Source: Candidatus Woesearchaeota archaeon (lineage in GTDB: Archaea; Nanobdellota; Nanobdellia; Woesearchaeales; UBA11576). From it: a DNA stretch of 64,000 nt. The stretch is from contig JABJCP010000035.1 in NCBI GenBank assembly GCA_018668595.1, forward strand, positions 186,001-250,000, in the 5' to 3' direction. This document shows, in pieces, positions 9,777 to 17,705 of the stretch. The notes beneath the pieces are model-generated. The model was given only the letters and a program-made list of their open reading frames with translations. It had not been told where the DNA came from and did not search any database. Within the stretch, counting starts at the first letter, position 1; each line of letters begins with the position of its first letter. The position numbers and the translations under genes are program-made.

Positions 9777-10604
9777 ATGAATGAAGCACTAGCACTTAAA
9801 AAATTGAAAGGCGTCAAACCTAAAGGCGTTAAAATTAAAGAAGATTCCACTAAATTAGGAGATTTAATTAATCTGTGTGATGAGTTTTGGTCGTCAGAGT
9901 TATCATATTATTCTAATACTCCTGCAATTTTTTATGATGATTCATATATTGAGTATCATGAACAAAAAGCACTAAACCTTATTTCGGATATTGATTTTTC
10001 TGAGTCTGATTTGGAAAGTTTTGTATATGTTAAAGCAGGATATCAAGAAGAAAATTACAAAAGATATCTGGGGATGTTTACAGGCAATTTATTAACTGCA
10101 TTAACGAGTAAAAATAAACTGATTAATAAAAGAACTGCGATATATTTGACGGGAAATTACGAGTTTCCTTATCTTTTTTCTGGTGCATATGAAGTTGATA
10201 TTTTGGTTGTAAATGATTTTTTAGGAGAGTATGTCTGTGCTAATATGGCGGGCAATTTAAACATGTTGCTTTGTTTAAATCTTCCTGGTGAAGGCAGTTT
10301 TTTTCAAAATTCTCCTAAAAATTTAACGCATAGTTTTATTGGAGGATATAATATTGAAACTAGTGGTTTACTAGATTCACTTCCAAAAAATAGGATTTGT
10401 TGTACGATAGGAGAAAACATTGAAGGAAGATCAGTTATTCGCATCCCTTATTTTGAAGGGTCGATGGATAAAAAATTGGCTTTTATTAAAAATTGCACTG
10501 ATTTAATCAAATCAATTCCTGATAAAACATATGATGAAGTAATTAAAACTGCTTTTGAGCTTGAAGATCTTTACAAATCTACATTGCCTGATTTTTTTCG
10601 TTAA
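9777..10604 (+). CDS. Hypothetical protein
   Basis: Internal ATG at 9777 preferred over 9687, which overlaps the upstream CDS; 275 aa. Confidence 0.55.
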   Translation: MNEALALKKLKGVKPKGVKIKEDSTKLGDLINLCDEFWSSELSYYSNTPAIFYDDSYIEYHEQKALNLISDIDFSESDLESFVYVKAGYQEENYKRYLGMFTGNLLTALTSKNKLINKRTAIYLTGNYEFPYLFSGAYEVDILVVNDFLGEYVCANMAGNLNMLLCLNLPGEGSFFQNSPKNLTHSFIGGYNIETSGLLDSLPKNRICCTIGENIEGRSVIRIPYFEGSMDKKLAFIKNCTDLIKSIPDKTYDEVIKTAFELEDLYKSTLPDFFR

Positions 10605-10634
10605 ATCCAGTTTAAACTAGAGAGGAAAATTAAA

Positions 10635-11042
10635 ATGATAGAATTTAATATTAATACATTGGTTGAAGTTATGGAAGGACTTCTTAAAAAAGAAAATGAA
10701 GAAGCAAATAAAGATGAATCTAATTTTTTTGAAGATCCATTCGAATACTCTGCAGATTCTTTTGAAGCATCAATAACTTGTCACCAAAAAATTAGTTGTG
10801 AGCGGTATGGGCATGTAGAAATTTGCAATGTTAAATACGATCCTGCACATAATTTATTTTGCGTAGTTAGCAAGCAAGAAAAGTATGATGAACTCGGAAG
10901 AACTATTGCGAATGAGTTAGAACATTGTGATAAAGAATTGGTAATTTATCCTCCTTATCTTGAAGGCAGTAATCCTGATGTTGTTTATGTTACTGCAATA
11001 AAAGGACCAAAATCAGATTGTAAAGAACTTGAGTTTTTATAA
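10635..11042 (+). CDS. Hypothetical protein
   Basis: 135 aa ORF with upstream AGAGGA. Confidence 0.5.
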   Translation: MIEFNINTLVEVMEGLLKKENEEANKDESNFFEDPFEYSADSFEASITCHQKISCERYGHVEICNVKYDPAHNLFCVVSKQEKYDELGRTIANELEHCDKELVIYPPYLEGSNPDVVYVTAIKGPKSDCKELEFL

Positions 11043-11084
11043 TAAATAAATTTAAAAAATATTTTTTTATCTTTTTCTTTTTTT

Positions 11085-12002
11085 TCATGTTGTCAATATC
11101 GCAACCAACGGAAGAGTACATAGATTAAATCGTCTTGTTAATTCTCCGCAGTAATATAGGATTATTGTTTCTGTTCCATTTGTCTTTTTCATTAACTCGT
11201 GGATTTTTTTAAATCTGAAATTTACTATTTTTTCATTTAGTTCTTCTAATAGTTCTGTTTTGTTTTGCGAAAATATTGTATAAATAGTATTATAGTATTG
11301 TTCTAGTTCTGTAAATACTTCCCAAATTTGATTATTTACTTCTGTTGGTTTTTCTTTATCTAATAGTTGGTATGTGTGGAGGAGTGAGTATTGTATTAAT
11401 AATAGTCTTTGGTATAGTTCCCAGTAATAATTTATTTTTTCTTCACTAAATCTTTTTTTAGAAATGTTTCTTCGGCAAAAACTATCGTACTGGTCTGATT
11501 TTCTTGTTAATTTTGTTATTTCATCTATACTTTCAAATTTTTTATTTTTCAGGTCGGTTATTATTATTTCAAATGTTTGTTTTGCTATTTGGAATATTTT
11601 TTTTAGAAGCAAATTGTGTTTTTTATCGCTTGGTTCTGTTAAGCTTTCTAGTACAATTAAGTTTTCTTCTTCATGCACTACTTCAAATCCGAGTAACTCA
11701 TTTTCTATTGTGTTTATTATTGTTTTTAATTGTTTTTTGTTTTCAAATTTTATTTTAATTATATCGTATCCTAATCTATATAGTGTTTTTATTGTTCCTT
11801 TGATTAGATATTGATCATCAGACTTAATTTCTAGTTCTATTTCTTTCTCTTTAACTTGCGCTTTTGTTGTTATTAATAGGTCTGTTTCTAATCGTGTTAT
11901 TTCTACTTCATCGCCTGCTTCAAGCTGCATTTCTTGAGTCCATTTTGCAGGAACTGTTACGGTTAGGGCATTTTGGCCTTGTCTTACAAGCTTTCTTCTC
12001 AT
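11085..12002 (-). CDS. AbrB/SpoVT-type DNA-binding plus PhoU-like regulator
   Basis: MRRKLVRQGQNALTVTVPAKWTQEMQLEAGDEVEI (AbrB) then helical PhoU-like region. Confidence 0.85.
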   Translation of the reverse strand: MRRKLVRQGQNALTVTVPAKWTQEMQLEAGDEVEITRLETDLLITTKAQVKEKEIELEIKSDDQYLIKGTIKTLYRLGYDIIKIKFENKKQLKTIINTIENELLGFEVVHEEENLIVLESLTEPSDKKHNLLLKKIFQIAKQTFEIIITDLKNKKFESIDEITKLTRKSDQYDSFCRRNISKKRFSEEKINYYWELYQRLLLIQYSLLHTYQLLDKEKPTEVNNQIWEVFTELEQYYNTIYTIFSQNKTELLEELNEKIVNFRFKKIHELMKKTNGTETIILYYCGELTRRFNLCTLPLVAILTT

Positions 12003-12043
12003 AGTTTAATAGTAAAGCATAGCTTATTTATAAATATTTCTAT

Positions 12044-12057
12044 AACTTATATAAGTT
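12044..12057. promoter_or_regulatory. Perfect 14-bp palindrome abutting the AbrB-PhoU promoter
   Basis: AACTTATATAAGTT directly upstream of TATA TATTTATAAATA (minus strand) for the gene starting at 12002. Confidence 0.5.
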
Positions 12058-12148
12058 CTATAAGATAAATATAAATATCATCTCTTTTACTACTTGATAA
12101 TAAAAACAATTTGTTTCATTGAGATAAAACAAAAAAAGGAGGAAAAAA

Positions 12149-12955
12149 ATGGATGGAAAAAAAATGTTTAGAACCCAATATACCCGAAAACATATGGGAT
12201 ATACTGATAATGTGGATGTAGAGTTAGAACAAACTGCTGCAAACCAACCTGCAATCGAACTTTTAAAATTAATTAATAGCGAAAAAGCTGTAACTTTAAC
12301 TGACGAAATTGATAAATGTGGTTTTAGTAATTTACCAACAATTAAACAAGTTTCAGAAGCTAGAAAAATATTAAGATCCACACATAATAAAAGTGTGATT
12401 GATGTTGATCGTAGATTGTATTTATGGACTGGAGAATTTTATGGCGTTGCTCCGAAGGGACATCCTGCACAAGGTAAATTAATTCTTGCAAAGTATGATG
12501 GCTTAGACAAATCTGTAACACCTCAAGATGATGGAGAAATTACTGATACTGTTGCAAATTGGGGTTTGAAAGTTTCTAAAACTAGCTTTGCTTGTTGTGA
12601 AGATCTTGCTCCACATTCACACGATCAAATGGATATGGGTTACATCATGGGTTTCAAATATAGATCTGGTTTAATGGTTCCTGTTGGAGATGTTGATAGT
12701 GAAAATTGGCTTACTATGGGAGATACTAAAAGTTTTGAACGTTTGAGAGAACAAGGATTCCCTGCACTTTACATAACTAGAAGTCATCAGCTGCCAGTTT
12801 CAAGCAGACCTTGTTCTTGGTATAGTGGAGGTACAGTTATTGTTAATCATGACGAACCTAATTGTAAATTTTTAGTTTTACCAAGCACAGAATTGAATGA
12901 CATACTTTTAATGTCAAAAGAAATTAATCAACCAATCAAGAACTATTTTCGTTAA
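12149..12955 (+). CDS. Hypothetical protein
   Basis: 268 aa ORF, AAGGAGGAA 5' of start; no recognised domain. Confidence 0.65.
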   Translation: MDGKKMFRTQYTRKHMGYTDNVDVELEQTAANQPAIELLKLINSEKAVTLTDEIDKCGFSNLPTIKQVSEARKILRSTHNKSVIDVDRRLYLWTGEFYGVAPKGHPAQGKLILAKYDGLDKSVTPQDDGEITDTVANWGLKVSKTSFACCEDLAPHSHDQMDMGYIMGFKYRSGLMVPVGDVDSENWLTMGDTKSFERLREQGFPALYITRSHQLPVSSRPCSWYSGGTVIVNHDEPNCKFLVLPSTELNDILLMSKEINQPIKNYFR

Positions 12956-12994
12956 TTTTAAGTTTACATTTTTAATAATTAAATTGAGGTAAGA

Positions 12995-13900
12995 ATGATG
13001 AAAAATAAAATTTTAAAAATTATATTACTAACATTTTGTTTAATGTTTATTGTTGGCTGTATGCCTACTCCAATAGACAAAATGCAATTTGAAAAAAATA
13101 TTGTAGATCACGGAGATTTAAGTTCTGAAGAATACTTGCAATTACCTGCGAGTCTTCAAGAACTTAGACAACCAGCGCCACCTAGTTTTTTGAAGTGGTA
13201 TGGTTGTGAAGATTCAGATTCAGATAATGTTTTTGATAAAAATTCTCTATTAACTCAATCAACAACAACTTATTCAGGCGGAGAGTTTACAGATAAATGC
13301 TACACTTGGAATGAAGGAAAAGCAAATGAGAAAACAAGACTTATTGAAGGTCAATGTAAAAATACGAGGAGCGGAAATAAGTTTAGTTATTGGTATGCTG
13401 ATTGCGATCAAAAATTTGGAGGAGATTATTCCTGTGTTGAAGGTGCTTGTGTTCAAGAACCTAAACAAGATCTAATGTGTATTGATTTTGAAGCATCTGA
13501 AAGTTATTTTGAACAAGGTAGTATTGATTTACCTTTTGCAGATTCTGAACTTAATGCAGCGTTAATTGACACTTGCGAAGGAAATAATTTATTTGAAACT
13601 TTGTGTGGTAAAGAGTTGGAAGTTGATGATGTAATCACATTAGGTGGTGTGCAGTTTCAATACAAAGGTTCTGATTCAAATTATGCTCTATTCAAAAATG
13701 TAAAAACAGGTCAAGTAATAGAAAGATATTATGATGTAGAAAATGGTCATGCAATAGTTTATATTAAGATTGACAAAGTTAAATATTATTTTATAAGTTC
13801 TACAAATATTGATGATGGAGATTTTAATATATTTCTTTTTGGTGAAAAAATTGATTGTGAAGATTTTGGAATGACTTGCAGTCAAGGCGCATGTGTATGA
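12995..13900 (+). CDS. Cys-rich lipoprotein with C-DSD...GACV module
   Basis: Lipobox FIVGCMPTP; CEDSDSDNVF...YSCVEGACV and terminal CSQGACV. Confidence 0.65.
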   Translation: MMKNKILKIILLTFCLMFIVGCMPTPIDKMQFEKNIVDHGDLSSEEYLQLPASLQELRQPAPPSFLKWYGCEDSDSDNVFDKNSLLTQSTTTYSGGEFTDKCYTWNEGKANEKTRLIEGQCKNTRSGNKFSYWYADCDQKFGGDYSCVEGACVQEPKQDLMCIDFEASESYFEQGSIDLPFADSELNAALIDTCEGNNLFETLCGKELEVDDVITLGGVQFQYKGSDSNYALFKNVKTGQVIERYYDVENGHAIVYIKIDKVKYYFISSTNIDDGDFNIFLFGEKIDCEDFGMTCSQGACV

Positions 13901-13983
13901 TTTTTTTTAACAATTTTTAACAATTAAATAAAATAAATCAAAATAAAATAAATAAATTAAAATTTTAGAGAGGAAAAAATAAA

Positions 13984-14340
13984 ATGTATGAACCAATAAA
14001 AAAAGTCGGAACAGGAGTAGCAATCTTAGGAATAGTTGCAGGCGCTGCAGGATGTGTAAAGCCAGTAGATTTAGAAGTTGAAGTTATAGCAACAAGTAAA
14101 TCAACAAGCCAAGACGATGGAAAAACAAAATTTTCTAGAGCAGCATTAGTAAATATAACAGGAGCAGAACAAGACTACACAGGGAAAGATAAAACAATAG
14201 AAGTACTAGACCACGTATCTTTCGAATCAGAAATGACTAATCTGGAACTTGGAAAAAAATACAAAGTAACATGCAGGCAACCCAGTTTACAAACAAGCGT
14301 CAATTTATTAATCCTTCCTGAATGTATTTACGAACTTTAA
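13984..14340 (+). CDS. Small lipoprotein
   Basis: IVAGAAGCVKPVDLEVEV lipobox. Confidence 0.6.
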   Translation: MYEPIKKVGTGVAILGIVAGAAGCVKPVDLEVEVIATSKSTSQDDGKTKFSRAALVNITGAEQDYTGKDKTIEVLDHVSFESEMTNLELGKKYKVTCRQPSLQTSVNLLILPECIYEL

Positions 14341-14407
14341 TTTTTTTAATAATTTTAATAATAAAATAAATCAAAATAAAATAAAATTTTAGAGGAGGAA
14401 AATAAAA

Positions 14408-14653
14408 ATGGATGAAACAATCGAAACAATTTTAGATACTGCGTTTGGTTTAGCAGCGCCAACTATTGGTGGAGCAATAGGTTATTTTGCAAGCGGTGGC
14501 GACACTATGGCTACTGGAGCGGGTATGACTGCTACTTCTACTGCGTGGAATATGTGGCTTAAATCTAGAGGCCTGGATTTATCACTAATTAATTATGCAT
14601 CTGTTGCAGTAGGTATTACAACTTTTGCTGCAGGAATAGCACAATATTTTTAG
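14408..14653 (+). CDS. Small Gly/Ala-rich membrane protein (paralogue of 15126-15374)
   Basis: 81 aa; LAAPTIGGAIGYFASGGD...AVGITTFAAGIAQYF. Confidence 0.65.
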   Translation: MDETIETILDTAFGLAAPTIGGAIGYFASGGDTMATGAGMTATSTAWNMWLKSRGLDLSLINYASVAVGITTFAAGIAQYF

Positions 14654-14708
14654 TAATTAAATTTAATTTTTTTAATAATTATTTAATAAATAACGAGGAA
14701 AAAGAAAA

Positions 14709-15059
14709 ATGCATGAAACAATGAAACAAGCGTATCAAACTGCAGGAGATATGATCGTATGTGCAACAAAAGTTGCTAAATTTACAAAACCATATTTGCA
14801 AAAACCAATTGCAACTGCAAAAATGTTATTGAAAGCAACACCAACATACGCTATAACAATGTACCACATAATAAAATGGGAAACGTCAAGAACCTCCGCA
14901 CAAGAAAAGTTAGTTCACGACAAAAAAGCAGAGGAAGGTATTGCTAAATTAATGGACATTGTTAACTCAGATTTAATTGCAATTGATCTAAACACTGCAA
15001 CCGCAATGATTGATGACTATACAACAGATCTTGAAATTAATTTAAAAAATCAACAATAG
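14709..15059 (+). CDS. Hypothetical protein
   Basis: 116 aa ORF with upstream CGAGGAAAAAG. Confidence 0.55.
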   Translation: MHETMKQAYQTAGDMIVCATKVAKFTKPYLQKPIATAKMLLKATPTYAITMYHIIKWETSRTSAQEKLVHDKKAEEGIAKLMDIVNSDLIAIDLNTATAMIDDYTTDLEINLKNQQ

Positions 15060-15125
15060 AGGATAAATAAAAAATAAATCAAAATAAAATAAATAAATTA
15101 AAATTTTAGACGAGGTAAATGAAGA

Positions 15126-15374
15126 ATGGTAGAATTAGAAGATGTTTTAGGGGCTGTAGCAGATGTTGCACTTCCTGCTGTGTGTGGTGCAGTTAGTTAT
15201 TTTTTAAGTGATGGTAATTATGCTGCATGTGGAGGTTCAATAGTTGCAGGTTCAATTGCCGCGTCTATGTATAGAGAGTTTTATGCAGGGTCAGATCTTA
15301 GCGCAGCTAATTTTGTCACAGGAGCTATAGGCGTATCAACTTTCATTGCAGGGATTGCTAATATATTTCAGTAA
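15126..15374 (+). CDS. Small Gly/Ala-rich membrane protein (paralogue of 14408-14653)
   Basis: 82 aa; VALPAVCGAVSYFLSDGN...AIGVSTFIAGIANIF; upstream CGAGGTAAATG. Confidence 0.65.
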   Translation: MVELEDVLGAVADVALPAVCGAVSYFLSDGNYAACGGSIVAGSIAASMYREFYAGSDLSAANFVTGAIGVSTFIAGIANIFQ

Positions 15375-15458
15375 TTAAATTATTTTTTTTTCAAAAAAAA
15401 AGAGTGTTGAGATTTTAATTAAATAATTAATTTTAATTTTTTAATCGAGGAAAGTAAA

Positions 15459-16301
15459 ATGACTGAAAATAAAGATGATAAAAAATATGCAGATATTGAA
15501 GCTAAGTTAACTGATGCTGAACGAGCTGCGTTAAAAGAACTTAAAGAAAATGAACCTGTTGTCGAAGAGGGAAAAGTAGATGTAACTGGAAGTGATCTTG
15601 AAGCAGTTACTGAAATAGAACCTTCTGCTGAGCCAGAAACATTTACATTAACAAAAAGTCAATTAGATGAACGAGTAAATGCTGCATACAAAAGTGGTTA
15701 CGTAAATGGAACAAGGGAAAAAGTAAAATCTAAGATTAGAGGAATAGTAGAGACTAGCTTATATGTGGGTATTTGTGCTGCTGTCAGTGTAGGAGTTGTT
15801 GGAATTATAAAATATATTAGTAATCCATCAGAATATAGAGTTCAATCAAAAAAATTAAGCAATGAAATAAGTGAATTATGGGATTTAGAGCACCAGAATA
15901 ATGATGAAATTCGAAACTTAAACTATGAATGTCAGCATAAAGATGATTGTATTAAAAAATCAGGACATCTAAATTTAAAGGATAAAGGTTTTGTATTGGA
16001 TGATGTGCTAAAAAGCAAAATAAATATGATGAATATTCTTGATAGATTTGATAGAGAATATAATAATCTATCTGAAGATGAAAAAACAACATTGAATGCT
16101 GAGTTTGCAGTTGCTGAAGCTGAGGCACATATTGCAGAGACAGTCTTAGTTTGTTCTGAAGCTAATCAAACAACAATTGAAAATTGTAAAAAAGAAGAAT
16201 GGTATTCTGCAGCACAAAAAGAATTAGGCGAGCTAAATGCAAAAAGACTAGACTTACTTAAACAAAAATGTGTAACGCAGACTGATACTTACGAATTTTA
16301 A
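15459..16301 (+). CDS. Single-pass membrane protein, hypothetical
   Basis: 280 aa, TM segment LYVGICAAVSVGVVGIIKYI; upstream CGAGG. Confidence 0.6.
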   Translation: MTENKDDKKYADIEAKLTDAERAALKELKENEPVVEEGKVDVTGSDLEAVTEIEPSAEPETFTLTKSQLDERVNAAYKSGYVNGTREKVKSKIRGIVETSLYVGICAAVSVGVVGIIKYISNPSEYRVQSKKLSNEISELWDLEHQNNDEIRNLNYECQHKDDCIKKSGHLNLKDKGFVLDDVLKSKINMMNILDRFDREYNNLSEDEKTTLNAEFAVAEAEAHIAETVLVCSEANQTTIENCKKEEWYSAAQKELGELNAKRLDLLKQKCVTQTDTYEF

Positions 16302-16316
16302 CGAGGTAAAAAGAAA

Positions 16317-17018
16317 ATGAAACAAAATAAAATTACAACATTTGCTGCAGTTATGGCTGCACTTGGAATTGCATCTTCTCCTGTATTGGCTGAAGAAGTT
16401 TTCGTAAATAATGATGGACAAGTTTGTGTTAGAGATGTTTTGATTGATAACTTTACAGAAGTTTCTCATGATTTATTATCTAATGCAAGAGATTCTGCAG
16501 GAGAAATCTATTCTGATTTTATTGGCAAGGTTTTTGGAGAAGAAGCTGCAAGAAAACTTGGTGATGCTGGTTTGATTACAACTGAATTTGCTCCAAAAAA
16601 AGTAAAAGGCAATGAATACAATGCATTATGCGATGTTTGCTCAACAGTAAACTTCTCCCCTGAAGCTCAAGATAAAATGCTTGATAGTTTAGGTGTTAAA
16701 GAAGAAACAATTAATACTAAAGTTTATGGTAGTGAAGTTCTTAGTACATCAGAGGGAACATTAAACAACTCAACATCTACAACTAGAGTTAGATCTTACA
16801 TTGCAACAACACGTTCAAGACCTTATGTTGACGCATTAGTTAATGTGATGAATAAGCATGAGTTCTCTCCAGAAAAAAGAATTGGCACTTTGAAAAATAT
16901 TGCTGATGAAAATGGGGTTATTCACAAAAACAAAGCAAAAAGTGTTTACAAAAAGTGGATGAGAATGTTAAATAATCAATCTAGTACTGATTCAGTTAAG
17001 ACAGAATATAAATTATAG
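16317..17018 (+). CDS. Secreted protein, hypothetical
   Basis: Signal peptide ITTFAAVMAALGIASSPVLAEE; ACGAGGTAAAAAG before start. Confidence 0.6.
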   Translation: MKQNKITTFAAVMAALGIASSPVLAEEVFVNNDGQVCVRDVLIDNFTEVSHDLLSNARDSAGEIYSDFIGKVFGEEAARKLGDAGLITTEFAPKKVKGNEYNALCDVCSTVNFSPEAQDKMLDSLGVKEETINTKVYGSEVLSTSEGTLNNSTSTTRVRSYIATTRSRPYVDALVNVMNKHEFSPEKRIGTLKNIADENGVIHKNKAKSVYKKWMRMLNNQSSTDSVKTEYKL

Positions 17019-17021
17019 AAT

Positions 17022-17621
17022 GTGATTAGAGTGTCTGATGATTTACAAAATATGAGTCCTACAACAGTTAAAGCAAGAATATTGATTACAGAAGATTGTA
17101 ATAGAAATTGTTCTGGTTGTTGTAATTCTTATTCCAAGATTATGAGTCGTGCTCAATATGTTGATGATTTAACTGATTTACCTGGCGAGCTTAAATCAAT
17201 AATGATTACTGGTGGAGAACCTATGTTATATCCTGAAAAAACACAGAGGATTGCAGAAGAATTAAGAGGCAGATATCCTTCATCTAATTTATATTTATAT
17301 TCTGCTCTGTATCATGACAATCTTGAAATGATTATTCCTGCACTTGATGGTTTTCATTATACTATTCATGAAGGTGCAAATAAAAAAGATTTATTTTTAT
17401 TAGATAAACTTCAGGAGTTAGTTCAAAACCATAAAGACGAGTGGAGTGATAAGTCATTTAGATTATATGTTGATGATAGAGTAAATTTGCCAGTTAGAAT
17501 TGTTCCAAATGTTTGGACTCAGTCAAATATATCTGCATGGATTACCGAGCAGGAATTATTAGATCAACAACCAAATGGATTGCCAGTAGGAGAGCAACTT
17601 TTTATTTATACAGGAAATTAA
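17022..17621 (+). CDS. Small radical SAM protein
   Basis: RILITEDCNRNCSGCCN (CxxxCxxC) and ITGGEP; GTG start. Confidence 0.75.
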   Translation: MIRVSDDLQNMSPTTVKARILITEDCNRNCSGCCNSYSKIMSRAQYVDDLTDLPGELKSIMITGGEPMLYPEKTQRIAEELRGRYPSSNLYLYSALYHDNLEMIIPALDGFHYTIHEGANKKDLFLLDKLQELVQNHKDEWSDKSFRLYVDDRVNLPVRIVPNVWTQSNISAWITEQELLDQQPNGLPVGEQLFIYTGN

Positions 17622-17705
17622 GTTTTCATTATTTTTTAATTAGAAAAAAATAAAAAATTTAAAATATTTTTTACTGAATTCTTTTTACAATTCGCAATTA
17701 AAACT

